Source: Bifidobacterium minimum (GTDB taxonomy: Bacteria; Actinomycetota; Actinomycetes; Actinomycetales; Bifidobacteriaceae). Taken from it: 64,000 bases of DNA. Location: the NCBI RefSeq assembly GCF_000741645.1, contig NZ_JGZD01000006.1:1-64000 (forward strand). Reading direction: 5' to 3'. Positions 53,071 through 62,642 of this stretch are shown here, piece by piece; positions within the stretch are counted from its first letter, which is position 1, and each line of letters begins with the position of its first letter. The position numbers were made by a program, and so were the translations under genes. A model generated the notes under the pieces. That model ran no database searches. It was not told where the DNA came from and saw nothing but the letters and a program-made list of their open reading frames with translations.

Positions 53071-54697
<1,627 letters not shown>

Positions 54698-54728
54698 CAG
54701 GTGCGTGGCCCTCGACTGGGCGTGAACA

Positions 54729-54768
54729 GGAATCCCCGTATGGACCCGAGCGTCGATGCGGGGATTCC
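54729..54768 (+). terminator. Hairpin after glnB
   Basis: GGAATCCCCG and CGGGGATTCC pair across a 20-base loop, 30 bases after the glnB stop. No T-run follows, so it may only attenuate transcription into glnD. Confidence 0.4.
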
Positions 54769-54769
54769 C

Positions 54770-54801
54770 TCGTATGGGGCCTGTCTCGTATGGGGCCTGT
54801 G
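54770..54801. repeat. 16-base tandem repeat between glnB and glnD
   Basis: TCGTATGGGGCCTGTC is repeated twice with one terminal mismatch (54770-54785, 54786-54801). Confidence 0.7.
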
Positions 54802-54869
54802 TGTGGTGGCATGATGCCGGACGTGACGGGTGGGCTCCCGCATTCCGGGATCGGGAAGTCGGGTATGGT

Positions 54870-56741
54870 ATGGCAAGCGCGGTGGATGGTCTGAAGAAGA
54901 GGATCATGGCATTGGGACGTCCCGATGCGGATGGGGTCTACCGGGACGGTGCCGGAAAACGGCGTGAGCGTTGCGATCTCGCGACCGCGGCGATCTCGCG
55001 ACTATGGGCGGATGCGTGCGATTCGGTGTCGTTCGGAGTGCCTCAGGAGGGAATAGCGCTGGCCGCGGTCGGTTCGCTGGCACGCGGGCAGATGGGGCCC
55101 AGCTCCGATCTCGATCTTGTCGTCATCATGGAGCCGCGAGTGTTGAAGGACGCCCAGATCAGCGAGCTGACGAACAAGCTGTGGTATCCGCTGTGGGATT
55201 GCGGACTTGACCTTGATCATTCGGTGCGCACGCGGCAGCAGTGCGAAAGCGTCACGGACCAGGATCTGCCCGCGGCGATGGGATGGCTGGACGTCCTTCC
55301 CGTCGCCGGGGATTCCGGCCTTGTGGAGCGCACCTCGTCGTCGATTCTGGAACGATGGCGGCGGGCCGCCCGCAAGCGTCTTCCCGAGCTTCTTGAGTCG
55401 GCGTCGTCGCGTTTGGAAGAGTTCGGTCGGATGCCCTATCTCAATCAGCCCAACGTCAAGGAGGCCCGTGGTGGTCTGCGCGACGCCGTTCTGGTGTCCG
55501 CGCTGGCGGCGTCGTGGCTTGCCGACCGGCCGCATGGCGGCTATGACGACGCCGTGGAGAAGCTTCTGGACGTGCGTGACTGCATCCATCTCGTCGCGGG
55601 CAAGGACACGGATCTTCTTCTCGCCCAGTATCAGCCGTCCGTGGCTCGGATGATGGGATTGTGCGATCCGACGATCCCCGAGCCGGACCGTGCGGTGAGC
55701 GCGGTGGAGGATCTGCAGACGCTGCTGTCCCGGTTGGGTAGGCGCATAGCCTTCGCGCTTGACGCCACCGCGTCCCATGCCGAACATACGGTGACCCACG
55801 AGCGTCCGCGGTTCGCCTTCTTCCAGATGATGCGTCCCCAGTCGGATGGACATCGCGAGGCCCCGCGGTTCGACGTCATCGCTCCGGGCGTGGCGTCGCA
55901 CGAGCATGAGGTGGTTCTGGGGACGGATGCGCATCCACGCTCGGATCCCGAGCTTCCCCTGAGGGTCGCGACCGCCGCGGCGGAGTTCGGGCTTCCCATC
56001 AATCCGGTCACGTTGATGAATCTGCGCGCGTGTCCCATCCGGGACGACGCGTGGAATGCGGATGCGCGGGATATGTTCGTCAGGCTTCTGGCATCTGGAA
56101 GATCCCTGATCCGGACGTGGGAGGAGATCGATTACGCGGGGATCCCGGGACGGTGGATCCCGGAATGGCTCGGAGTGCGCAACCGTCCCTCCGCATCGGC
56201 CGCGCACCGGTACACGATCGACCGTCATATGGTCGAGGTGACGTCGAGGCTGGGACGAGAGGGGCCTGATGGAGTGCGATATGACGACGCCCACTACGCC
56301 GCGCTTCTGTTGGCTGGGATCCTGCACGACATCGGGAAAAGGCCGGGTGTGCGTGACCATGCGTCGGAGGGTGCGCGCCATGCGCCGGTGATACTGCGGC
56401 GCATGGGGTTCCCGCAGGAGATCGTCGATATGACGACGATGCTTGTCCGCGAGCATCTGACGTTGTCGGAGTTCGCCACGGGCCGTGACCCCGCCGATTA
56501 CGGCGTGGCCCGGGAGCTGTCGGATCGGTTGGGCGGGGACCCCTTGATTCTGGACATGCTGTACGACCTCACCCGCGCCGATGGATCGTCGCTGGGCGCC
56601 ACCTCCGGCGAGGTCATCAGCAAGCAGTACGGGTGGTCGCGATGGCGTGAGACCACCGTGAGGATGATGTACACCGCGGTGCGTGACGTCATGGTGGGCA
56701 CGTGGGCCCAGGACGCCTCGCGGCCCGGCTTCGTCCCGTGA
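54870..56741 (+). CDS. glnD: PII uridylyl/adenylyltransferase, short form without ACT domains
   Basis: Modifies PII at its T-loop Tyr. The nucleotidyltransferase domain has GSLARGQMGPSSDLDLVVIM with the catalytic Asp pair; NQPNVKEARGGLRDAV is the conserved GlnD region; the HD hydrolase domain shows GILHDIGKRPGVRDH. The protein (about 623 residues from MASAVDGLKK) stops about 100 residues after the HD motif, whereas typical GlnD (750-900) carries two ACT glutamine-sensing domains. This suggests altered glutamine control. The frame opens upstream at 54756 but the repeats there argue for the internal start. Confidence 0.88.
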   Translation: MASAVDGLKKRIMALGRPDADGVYRDGAGKRRERCDLATAAISRLWADACDSVSFGVPQEGIALAAVGSLARGQMGPSSDLDLVVIMEPRVLKDAQISELTNKLWYPLWDCGLDLDHSVRTRQQCESVTDQDLPAAMGWLDVLPVAGDSGLVERTSSSILERWRRAARKRLPELLESASSRLEEFGRMPYLNQPNVKEARGGLRDAVLVSALAASWLADRPHGGYDDAVEKLLDVRDCIHLVAGKDTDLLLAQYQPSVARMMGLCDPTIPEPDRAVSAVEDLQTLLSRLGRRIAFALDATASHAEHTVTHERPRFAFFQMMRPQSDGHREAPRFDVIAPGVASHEHEVVLGTDAHPRSDPELPLRVATAAAEFGLPINPVTLMNLRACPIRDDAWNADARDMFVRLLASGRSLIRTWEEIDYAGIPGRWIPEWLGVRNRPSASAAHRYTIDRHMVEVTSRLGREGPDGVRYDDAHYAALLLAGILHDIGKRPGVRDHASEGARHAPVILRRMGFPQEIVDMTTMLVREHLTLSEFATGRDPADYGVARELSDRLGGDPLILDMLYDLTRADGSSLGATSGEVISKQYGWSRWRETTVRMMYTAVRDVMVGTWAQDASRPGFVP

Positions 56742-56762
56742 CGGCCATGGATGCGGGTGGAC

Positions 56763-58217
56763 TTAGTGCATCCACCGATCCCCGCGAATCCTCATCCCGT
56801 TGAAGATGGCCCGTGGCCCGATGAAAAGCACGTTGATGAGCATCCACAGGATGATCATGTGCAGAGTGTCGTCCATTCCCGGATTCCTGTCCGCCATCGA
56901 GACGAGTCCGAGCGCGGGAAGGTAGACCAGCGCGGTGATCGTGCATGTGACGGCCAGATATCGATAGTCCTGGGCGCCGATGAGGATGCCGTCCAGCGCC
57001 CACATCCACCCGGCCAGGGGGAGGAAGACGGCCTGAACCATCATGCCGATGGCGATGAGCCGCACGATGTCGGGGTTGGGACTGAACAATGGCGAGGCGA
57101 GACACGCCAGCGCCATCATGCCGATGGCGATCACGGCTCCCGCGGCGAGCCCCGCGCGCGACGCCGTCGAGACGGCCCGGCGGGCCTGGGGACGATGGCC
57201 GGCGCCGAGCTGGAGGGCCACGAGGGCCTGCCCGGATATTCCTATGGCGTCAAGCATGTTGAGAACGAAGTTCCATACGGCGTTCACCGATTGGTAGGCG
57301 GCGAGGACGTGGTCCCCCATCCTCGCGGCGAGCATAACCGTCCCCACCAGCGCGCAGCGCAGCGCGAGGGTGCGGATGAACAGTGGGCCGCCGTCCCCGG
57401 CGCTGCGCAGGATCCCCTCCCTGCGTGGCCGCAGCCGCGCACCACTCTCGCGAGCCCATCGCAGCGTCGGAACGAGCATGATGAGGCAGGTCGTCCATTG
57501 GGCTATGAGGGTGGCCACGCCCGACCCCACGATTCCCCATCCCAGACCGATGACCATGCCGACGTCGAGGATCGTGTTGACGACGGCCCCGGCCACCGCG
57601 GCGAGCAGCGTCAGCCGTGTTCTTTCCAGTCCCCGCAGAATGCCGTTGCAGGCATACACGAGAAGAGCTCCCGGTATGCCCCCGATCATGGCGAGAAGAT
57701 AGGCGGTGGCGTTGTCGAGTACGGAGTCCCGCGCTCCCAGAAACGAGCACAGGGGACGGGCGATGAAACCGATGACCGTCGCCACGATGACCCCGATCGC
57801 CAGAGCGAGCCATAGTCCGCTTATGCCCTCTTCGAATCCGTCGCGTCGGCGCCCGGCCCCCATGAGGTGGGCGACCCGTGAGGTGGTTCCATAGGCGAGG
57901 AAGACGCATAGCCCGACGGTGGTGAGAATGACCGTGGATCCCACCGACAGCCCCGCCAGGGCCGAGTCGTTGACGTGTCCGACGATGGCGGTGTCGATGA
58001 GGATGAAGGTGGGCTCGGCTATGAGCTGTCCGAAGGTGGGGATCGCCATGGAGATGAGTTGGTGCAGCATGTCGCGCGATGACGCCGGTGGTGGCGTGGG
58101 TGGTGGCGTGGATGCCGGCATGGGTGAGGACGCTGCCGGGGACGAGGGCACTGCTGCCGGAGAGGAGGGCATGGGCGCGTCCGACGAGGGGGCGGCGGAA
58201 TCCGTGTGGGAGCTCAT
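56763..58217 (-). CDS. MATE-family efflux protein (DinF-like)
   Basis: Cation-coupled multidrug/organic ion exporter, 484 residues, 12 helices in two six-helix halves. IPTFGQLIAEPTFILIDTAIVGH in helix 1, GLSVGSTVILTTVGLCVFLAYG, and the second-half repeat YQSVNAVWNFVLNMLDAIGISG are typical. The first 50 residues are Ser/Pro/Ala-rich low complexity, so the actual start may be further in (for example the Met of DMLHQLISMA). Divergent from dnaB. Substrate unknown. Confidence 0.88.
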   Translation of the reverse strand: MSSHTDSAAPSSDAPMPSSPAAVPSSPAASSPMPASTPPPTPPPASSRDMLHQLISMAIPTFGQLIAEPTFILIDTAIVGHVNDSALAGLSVGSTVILTTVGLCVFLAYGTTSRVAHLMGAGRRRDGFEEGISGLWLALAIGVIVATVIGFIARPLCSFLGARDSVLDNATAYLLAMIGGIPGALLVYACNGILRGLERTRLTLLAAVAGAVVNTILDVGMVIGLGWGIVGSGVATLIAQWTTCLIMLVPTLRWARESGARLRPRREGILRSAGDGGPLFIRTLALRCALVGTVMLAARMGDHVLAAYQSVNAVWNFVLNMLDAIGISGQALVALQLGAGHRPQARRAVSTASRAGLAAGAVIAIGMMALACLASPLFSPNPDIVRLIAIGMMVQAVFLPLAGWMWALDGILIGAQDYRYLAVTCTITALVYLPALGLVSMADRNPGMDDTLHMIILWMLINVLFIGPRAIFNGMRIRGDRWMH

Positions 58218-58351
58218 GCGGCCAGCATAGGGGGTGCGCGGATTTCATGGCGTCGATCGTCCCGCTGTCTCCGTCGTGTCGGCGACGCTTATTACCACAA
58301 TGATGAGGTGATCGAGACCACGGAGATGGGGGCGGCGCGCTCGTCCCCACA

Positions 58352-58426
58352 TTATGCACAGAGTTATCCCCACTGTGTGGATAACTCAGGGGATTGTCCT
58401 CTGCAACACGCCTTGAATGTGGATAA
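58352..58426. promoter_or_regulatory. Cluster of four DnaA-box-like sites upstream of dnaB
   Basis: Consensus TTATCCACA is matched perfectly (on the minus strand as TGTGGATAA) at 58376-58384 and 58418-58426, and with one mismatch at 58352-58360 (TTATGCACA) and 58364-58372 (TTATCCCCA). The AT-rich TTTTTTTCTTG stretch follows. The 398-base gap between the MATE gene and dnaB contains no gene; a palindrome (GATGCCGATCGGCATC, 58485-58500) is also there. DnaA control of dnaB is the simplest reading. Confidence 0.6.
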
Positions 58427-58615
58427 CTTTTTTTCTTGTCCACACGGAAGCCATCGGAGTGTCGTTGTTTCCGGGCGGAGCGTCGATGCCGATCGGCATC
58501 GGCGACCTATGCGGATATCGTGGTCGATCCGAGTTCGCCTGCCGCTTGCCGACCCGTCCACCCTGTGCTTCTGCCCGTTCCTATGCTCTCTCCGCCCACC
58601 CCTATACTCGGAGGC

Positions 58616-60055
58616 ATGGCAGATGGTGATTCGTGGGATGTCTCACGGCGGCGGATGGGTGCGCAGGGCCCCGATCGGTCGTCGGCGTCGTCGGACCGTG
58701 GAGCGGTGTCCTCGGAAGTGGTTTTCGACCGCGTTCCCCCCCATGACGACGAAGCCGAGATGGCGGTTCTAGGCGGGATGCTGATGAGCAAGGACGCCAT
58801 CGGCGAGGTCTCGCAGATGCTGTCGGCCACGGATTTCTATGAGCCGCGCAACCAGACCGTGTATCAGTCCGTCGTCGATCTTTTCGCGGCGTCCCAGCCC
58901 GTGGATGTGGTTCTCGTCGCCAATCGTCTGCTCAAGGACGGCGATCTCGACAAGGTGGGAGGGGCCGACTACCTCCATAGCCTTGTCGCGTCGGTCCCCA
59001 CGGCCGCCAATGCCACGTATTACGCGCAGATCGTCCATCAGCGGGCCATCCTGCGCAACGTCATCGCGACGGGTACCAAAATCGTCCAGCTGGGATACTC
59101 CGCGGAAGGCTCCCAGGCCGAGGACGTGGTGAACCTCGCGCAGTCCGAGGTCTACGAGATGAGCGTCGGGAAGATCCGTCAGGATTATTCGCCGATCGGA
59201 ACCGTCGTCCACGACACGCTTGACCAACTCGACAAGATGCAGAACAACGAGATCGAAAAGGGCGTCCCCACGGGTTTCCGCGACATCGACGACGTGACCC
59301 AGGGCCTTCAGCCGGGGCAGATGGTCGTCGTGGCGGGCCGTCCCGCGATGGGCAAGTCGACGCTGGGCATCGACTTCGCCCGTTCGGCCGCGCTGCACCA
59401 CAACATGACGGCGGTCGTCTTCTCGCTCGAGATGAGCAAGGTCGAACTCGCGCAGCGCATCATCTCCGCGGAGACGAACATTCCACTCGTGGCGTTGCGA
59501 CGGGCCGACGACATCACGTCGGAACGGTGGAACACCCTCAACAACTTCTGGACCCGTCTCCAGGACGCGCCGCTGTTCATCGACGACAGCCCGAATATGA
59601 GCCTGATGGAGATACGCGCCAAATGCCGTCGGCTCAAGCAGACGAATGACCTCAAACTCGTCGTCATCGACTATCTGCAGCTCATGAGCTCGGGCAAGAA
59701 GGTCGAAAGCCGTCAGCAGGAGGTCTCCGAGTTCTCCCGTGCTCTCAAGCTTCTGGCCAAGGAGCTTGAGGTCCCCGTGGTCGCGCTCAGCCAGCTCAAC
59801 CGTGGACCCGAGATGCGCAACGACCGCAAGCCCCAGCTGTCCGATCTGCGTGAGTCGGGTTCGATCGAGCAGGACGCCGATGTGGTGATGCTGGTGCACC
59901 GGCCCGATTTCTACGACAAGGAGGACCGTCCCGGCGAGGCCGACATCATCATGGCCAAGCACCGCAACGGCCCGACCGAAACGTTCCATCTCGCGTTCCT
60001 GGGCGCCACGTCGAAGTTCAAGGACATGCCCCAGGACAGTCAGCAGGGGGTCTGA
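58616..60055 (+). CDS. dnaB: Replicative DNA helicase
   Basis: Hexameric helicase at the replication fork, 479 residues from ATG at 58616 (GGAGGC just upstream). N-terminal DnaB domain (PPHDDEAEMAVLGGMLMSKDAI) and C-terminal RecA-type domain: Walker A VVAGRPAMGKSTLGID, VFSLEMSKVELAQRI, Walker B KLVVIDYLQLMSSGKK, SQLNRGPEMR, DLRESGSIEQDADVVM. No intein. Its stop overlaps within two bases of the murT start. Confidence 0.97.
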   Translation: MADGDSWDVSRRRMGAQGPDRSSASSDRGAVSSEVVFDRVPPHDDEAEMAVLGGMLMSKDAIGEVSQMLSATDFYEPRNQTVYQSVVDLFAASQPVDVVLVANRLLKDGDLDKVGGADYLHSLVASVPTAANATYYAQIVHQRAILRNVIATGTKIVQLGYSAEGSQAEDVVNLAQSEVYEMSVGKIRQDYSPIGTVVHDTLDQLDKMQNNEIEKGVPTGFRDIDDVTQGLQPGQMVVVAGRPAMGKSTLGIDFARSAALHHNMTAVVFSLEMSKVELAQRIISAETNIPLVALRRADDITSERWNTLNNFWTRLQDAPLFIDDSPNMSLMEIRAKCRRLKQTNDLKLVVIDYLQLMSSGKKVESRQQEVSEFSRALKLLAKELEVPVVALSQLNRGPEMRNDRKPQLSDLRESGSIEQDADVVMLVHRPDFYDKEDRPGEADIIMAKHRNGPTETFHLAFLGATSKFKDMPQDSQQGV

Positions 60056-60056
60056 T

Positions 60057-61523
60057 ATGGCGTTCGCACCGATGGGAGTCATCACGCCGGCGGTCGGGAG
60101 GATGGCCTCGGCTCTTTCCCGGCTGACGCGGCATGGGGGCAGCGCGTTCCCGGGTCTTGTCGCCGAACGCATCGACCCGGGGTTCCTGTCTCGGACCCTC
60201 GACCGGCTTCCATGCGGGGTCGTTCTGGTGTCCGGGACCAACGGCAAGACGACCACGACGCGCATGATCGCCACCATGCTTGAGGAGCTGGGACTGCGCG
60301 TTTTCACCAATCCTACGGGCTCGAACTTCACAAGGGGCGTGGTGTCGGCGTTGCTGGGGGCCGTGGATCTGCGTGGTCGGTTGGATGCGGATATCGCCGT
60401 TCTTGAGCTTGACGAGGCCTATGCGGTGAGGTTCGTGGCTCAGGTGCGCCCACGGTATGCGGTGCTGCTCAACGTTCTGCGCGACCAGCTGGACCGTTTT
60501 GGCGAGATCGACCACACCGCCGATCTGCTGGGACGGGTCGCGGCCGCGACCACGGGCGTCGTGGTCCTCAACCGCGAGGATCCGCGGATCGCTGCCCTGG
60601 CGTCGCGGGCCGCGACGGGTGTCGACGTGAGGTATTTCGGTCTTGAGGATAGGCTGCGCACGCTGTTCCCCTCCGATGACGATATGCACGCCGGTGACGG
60701 TACGGATACAGCGGATGCTGCGGATGTGGCGGATGCTGCGGAACCGACGGGCCGGACGGGGGCCGGACGTCTTCCCGCGGATGTGACGCTGGCGTCGGTC
60801 GGGGACCATGAGGCCACGTTCATGGTGGATGGCGTGGAATCCACCACGGACGTCCGGCTTGAGGGCGTCTACAACCTTTTCAACGCGTGCGCGGCCCTGA
60901 CCGTCGTCAGGGCGGTGATGCGGGAACTGCGATCCACGGATCGGATCGTTCCCGTTTCGCATGGGCCCGGGAGCGGGACCGAGACGGGGACGGGGATCGG
61001 AAACGGAAACGGAAATGGAAACGCGTCGACGAGCGTTGCCTCACCCTACGATGATGAGATCATGCGCGCCCTGTCCACCGTCACTCCGGCGTTCGGCCGC
61101 GGAGAATCCATCGACGTCGACGGAACGCCGGTCGAGCTTCTGCTCGTCAAAAACCCCATGGGATTCCGTTTGTCCCTGGCGTCCTTTCCCCCGCAGGGCC
61201 ATGACACGATGATCGCCATCTGCGACGAGTATGCCGACGGACGCGATATGAGCTGGCTGTGGGACGTCGACTTCCGGTCCCTTCGCGATTCCGGGGTCGC
61301 GATGGTGTCCGGCACCCGCGCCTGGGACATGGCGCTCCGGTTGGATTACGACGAGGTGCCCATCGGCGACGTCGACACCGATCTGGAGTCCGCCGTCGGC
61401 CGTTTCGTGCGATCGTCCCCGGGAACGCCCAAGCATCTTTACTGCACGTACACCGCCATGCTGCGCGCACGTTCGGTGCTTTCGCGCGTGGCTTCGGTCG
61501 CCGACGCGGGTGTGGGACGATGA
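60057..61523 (+). CDS. murT: Lipid II isoglutaminyl synthase, MurT subunit
   Basis: With GatD it amidates the alpha-carboxyl of D-Glu in lipid II. Mur-ligase ATPase fold: VVLVSGTNGKTTTTRMIATMLEEL, NPTGSNFTRG, DIAVLELDEAYAVRFV, YAVLLNVLRDQLDRFGE, and the DUF1727 C-terminus (LLVKNPMGFRLSL). Two acidic/Gly-rich inserts (about residues 205-240 and 300-325) contain simple repeats. I do not see the four-Cys zinc ribbon of staphylococcal MurT. Starts one base after the dnaB stop. Confidence 0.9.
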   Translation: MAFAPMGVITPAVGRMASALSRLTRHGGSAFPGLVAERIDPGFLSRTLDRLPCGVVLVSGTNGKTTTTRMIATMLEELGLRVFTNPTGSNFTRGVVSALLGAVDLRGRLDADIAVLELDEAYAVRFVAQVRPRYAVLLNVLRDQLDRFGEIDHTADLLGRVAAATTGVVVLNREDPRIAALASRAATGVDVRYFGLEDRLRTLFPSDDDMHAGDGTDTADAADVADAAEPTGRTGAGRLPADVTLASVGDHEATFMVDGVESTTDVRLEGVYNLFNACAALTVVRAVMRELRSTDRIVPVSHGPGSGTETGTGIGNGNGNGNASTSVASPYDDEIMRALSTVTPAFGRGESIDVDGTPVELLLVKNPMGFRLSLASFPPQGHDTMIAICDEYADGRDMSWLWDVDFRSLRDSGVAMVSGTRAWDMALRLDYDEVPIGDVDTDLESAVGRFVRSSPGTPKHLYCTYTAMLRARSVLSRVASVADAGVGR

Positions 61524-61568
61524 CGGCGAAGGGCGGGACGATGACGATATCGGCGAAGGGAGACCGCG

Positions 61569-62318
61569 GTGTCCAGGGTGATTGACGTCATGTCGCTGTA
61601 TCCGCGCGATATGAACATCTATGGGGATTGGGGCAATGTCCTGACCGTCCTGCGACGCTTGCGCCTGTATGGCTACGAACCACGCCTCCACGCCTACAAT
61701 CAGGGCGATGTCTGGCCCGCCCACGTCGACGTCGTTCTCGGAGGCGGCGGACAGGACAACGGTCAGAAACGCATCACGGATGACTTGTTCGCCCATGCCG
61801 ACGATCTGCGATCGCTTGCCGAGGACGGGACGCCCATGCTGATGATCTGCGGCCTGTACCAGCTGTTCGGCGAGTACTTCCAGACGAGCGACGGATCGCG
61901 TCTTGGAGGGATCGGGATCCTGGGAGTCTATACGGAGGGCCATAAGAAGCGGATGATCGGCAATCTCGTCGAGCACACCCGCGACTTCGGCGACGTGATC
62001 GGATACGAGAATCATTCGGGGCAGACCTTCCTGCGCGATGGCACCACATGCCTGGGACGCGTCGACCATGACGGCACGGGCAACAACGGCGAGGACCGCA
62101 CGGAGGGCGCGCGGAAGGGCAACGTCATCGGAACGTACATGCATGGATCGGTTCTTCCCAAGAATCCCCGTCTCGCGGACTTCCTCATTCGCACCGCGGC
62201 CGAACGCCGCTATGGGGTCTTCACGCCATCGGACGACCCCGCTCTCGTCGCTAGTCTGCGGAAGGTGGATGGGATGGCGGACAAGGCCCGTAGGGTGGCG
62301 CAGACGCGCCCGAGGTAG
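61569..62318 (+). CDS. gatD: Lipid II isoglutaminyl synthase, GatD glutaminase subunit
   Basis: Class I-like glutamine amidotransferase of 249 residues that supplies ammonia to MurT. Nucleophile Cys in MLMICGLYQLFGEY, His in GTYMHGSVLPKNP, and the substrate loop DVVLGGGGQDNGQKR. N-terminal SLYPRDMNIYGDWGNVLTVL is characteristic of GatD. The start is GTG with AGGGAG upstream. Together with murT it indicates an amidated peptidoglycan stem, as in many Gram-positives. Confidence 0.92.
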   Translation: MSRVIDVMSLYPRDMNIYGDWGNVLTVLRRLRLYGYEPRLHAYNQGDVWPAHVDVVLGGGGQDNGQKRITDDLFAHADDLRSLAEDGTPMLMICGLYQLFGEYFQTSDGSRLGGIGILGVYTEGHKKRMIGNLVEHTRDFGDVIGYENHSGQTFLRDGTTCLGRVDHDGTGNNGEDRTEGARKGNVIGTYMHGSVLPKNPRLADFLIRTAAERRYGVFTPSDDPALVASLRKVDGMADKARRVAQTRPR

Positions 62319-62362
62319 CTCGTTGTGCGATAGAGTGGACGTACCTTGTCAAGGAGGCAATC

Positions 62363-62623
62363 ATGGGTGATCTCAATTTCGGAGAAGGTCTGCGCAAGGT
62401 GTTTCTTGCCGGCGTCGGAGCATTGGCCACCACGGTCGAGAAAAGCCAGGAGATAGTCGATGGTCTCGTCGCCAAGGGCGAGCTGACCGTCGAGCAGGGG
62501 AAGGCGCTCAACACCGAACTCAAAAGGAAGGCCGCCGAGAACCGCGCGTCCTCGGCCGCTCCCCATAAGGATTCTGCGGAGGGGTCGTCCGACGCGGAGG
62601 ATGGTGCCGCCCACGCCCAGTAG
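62363..62623 (+). CDS. Small phasin-like coiled-coil protein
   Basis: 86 residues with AAGGAGG before ATG. The first 55 residues form a predicted amphipathic helix (EGLRKVFLAGVGALATTVEK, then KGELTVEQGKALNTELKRK), resembling small phasin-family/DUF proteins common in Gram-positives; the C-terminus is Ser/Ala/Asp-rich and disordered. Function unknown. It precedes the UbiB-type kinase, and such pairs are frequent. Confidence 0.75.
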   Translation: MGDLNFGEGLRKVFLAGVGALATTVEKSQEIVDGLVAKGELTVEQGKALNTELKRKAAENRASSAAPHKDSAEGSSDAEDGAAHAQ

Positions 62624-62642
62624 CGCGGACGCGGATTCGTTC

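Noticed and set aside
58352..58426. Chromosomal replication origin
   Set aside because: No dnaA, dnaN, rpmH or rnpA nearby; four boxes before dnaB fit regulation better, though the full genome would settle it.
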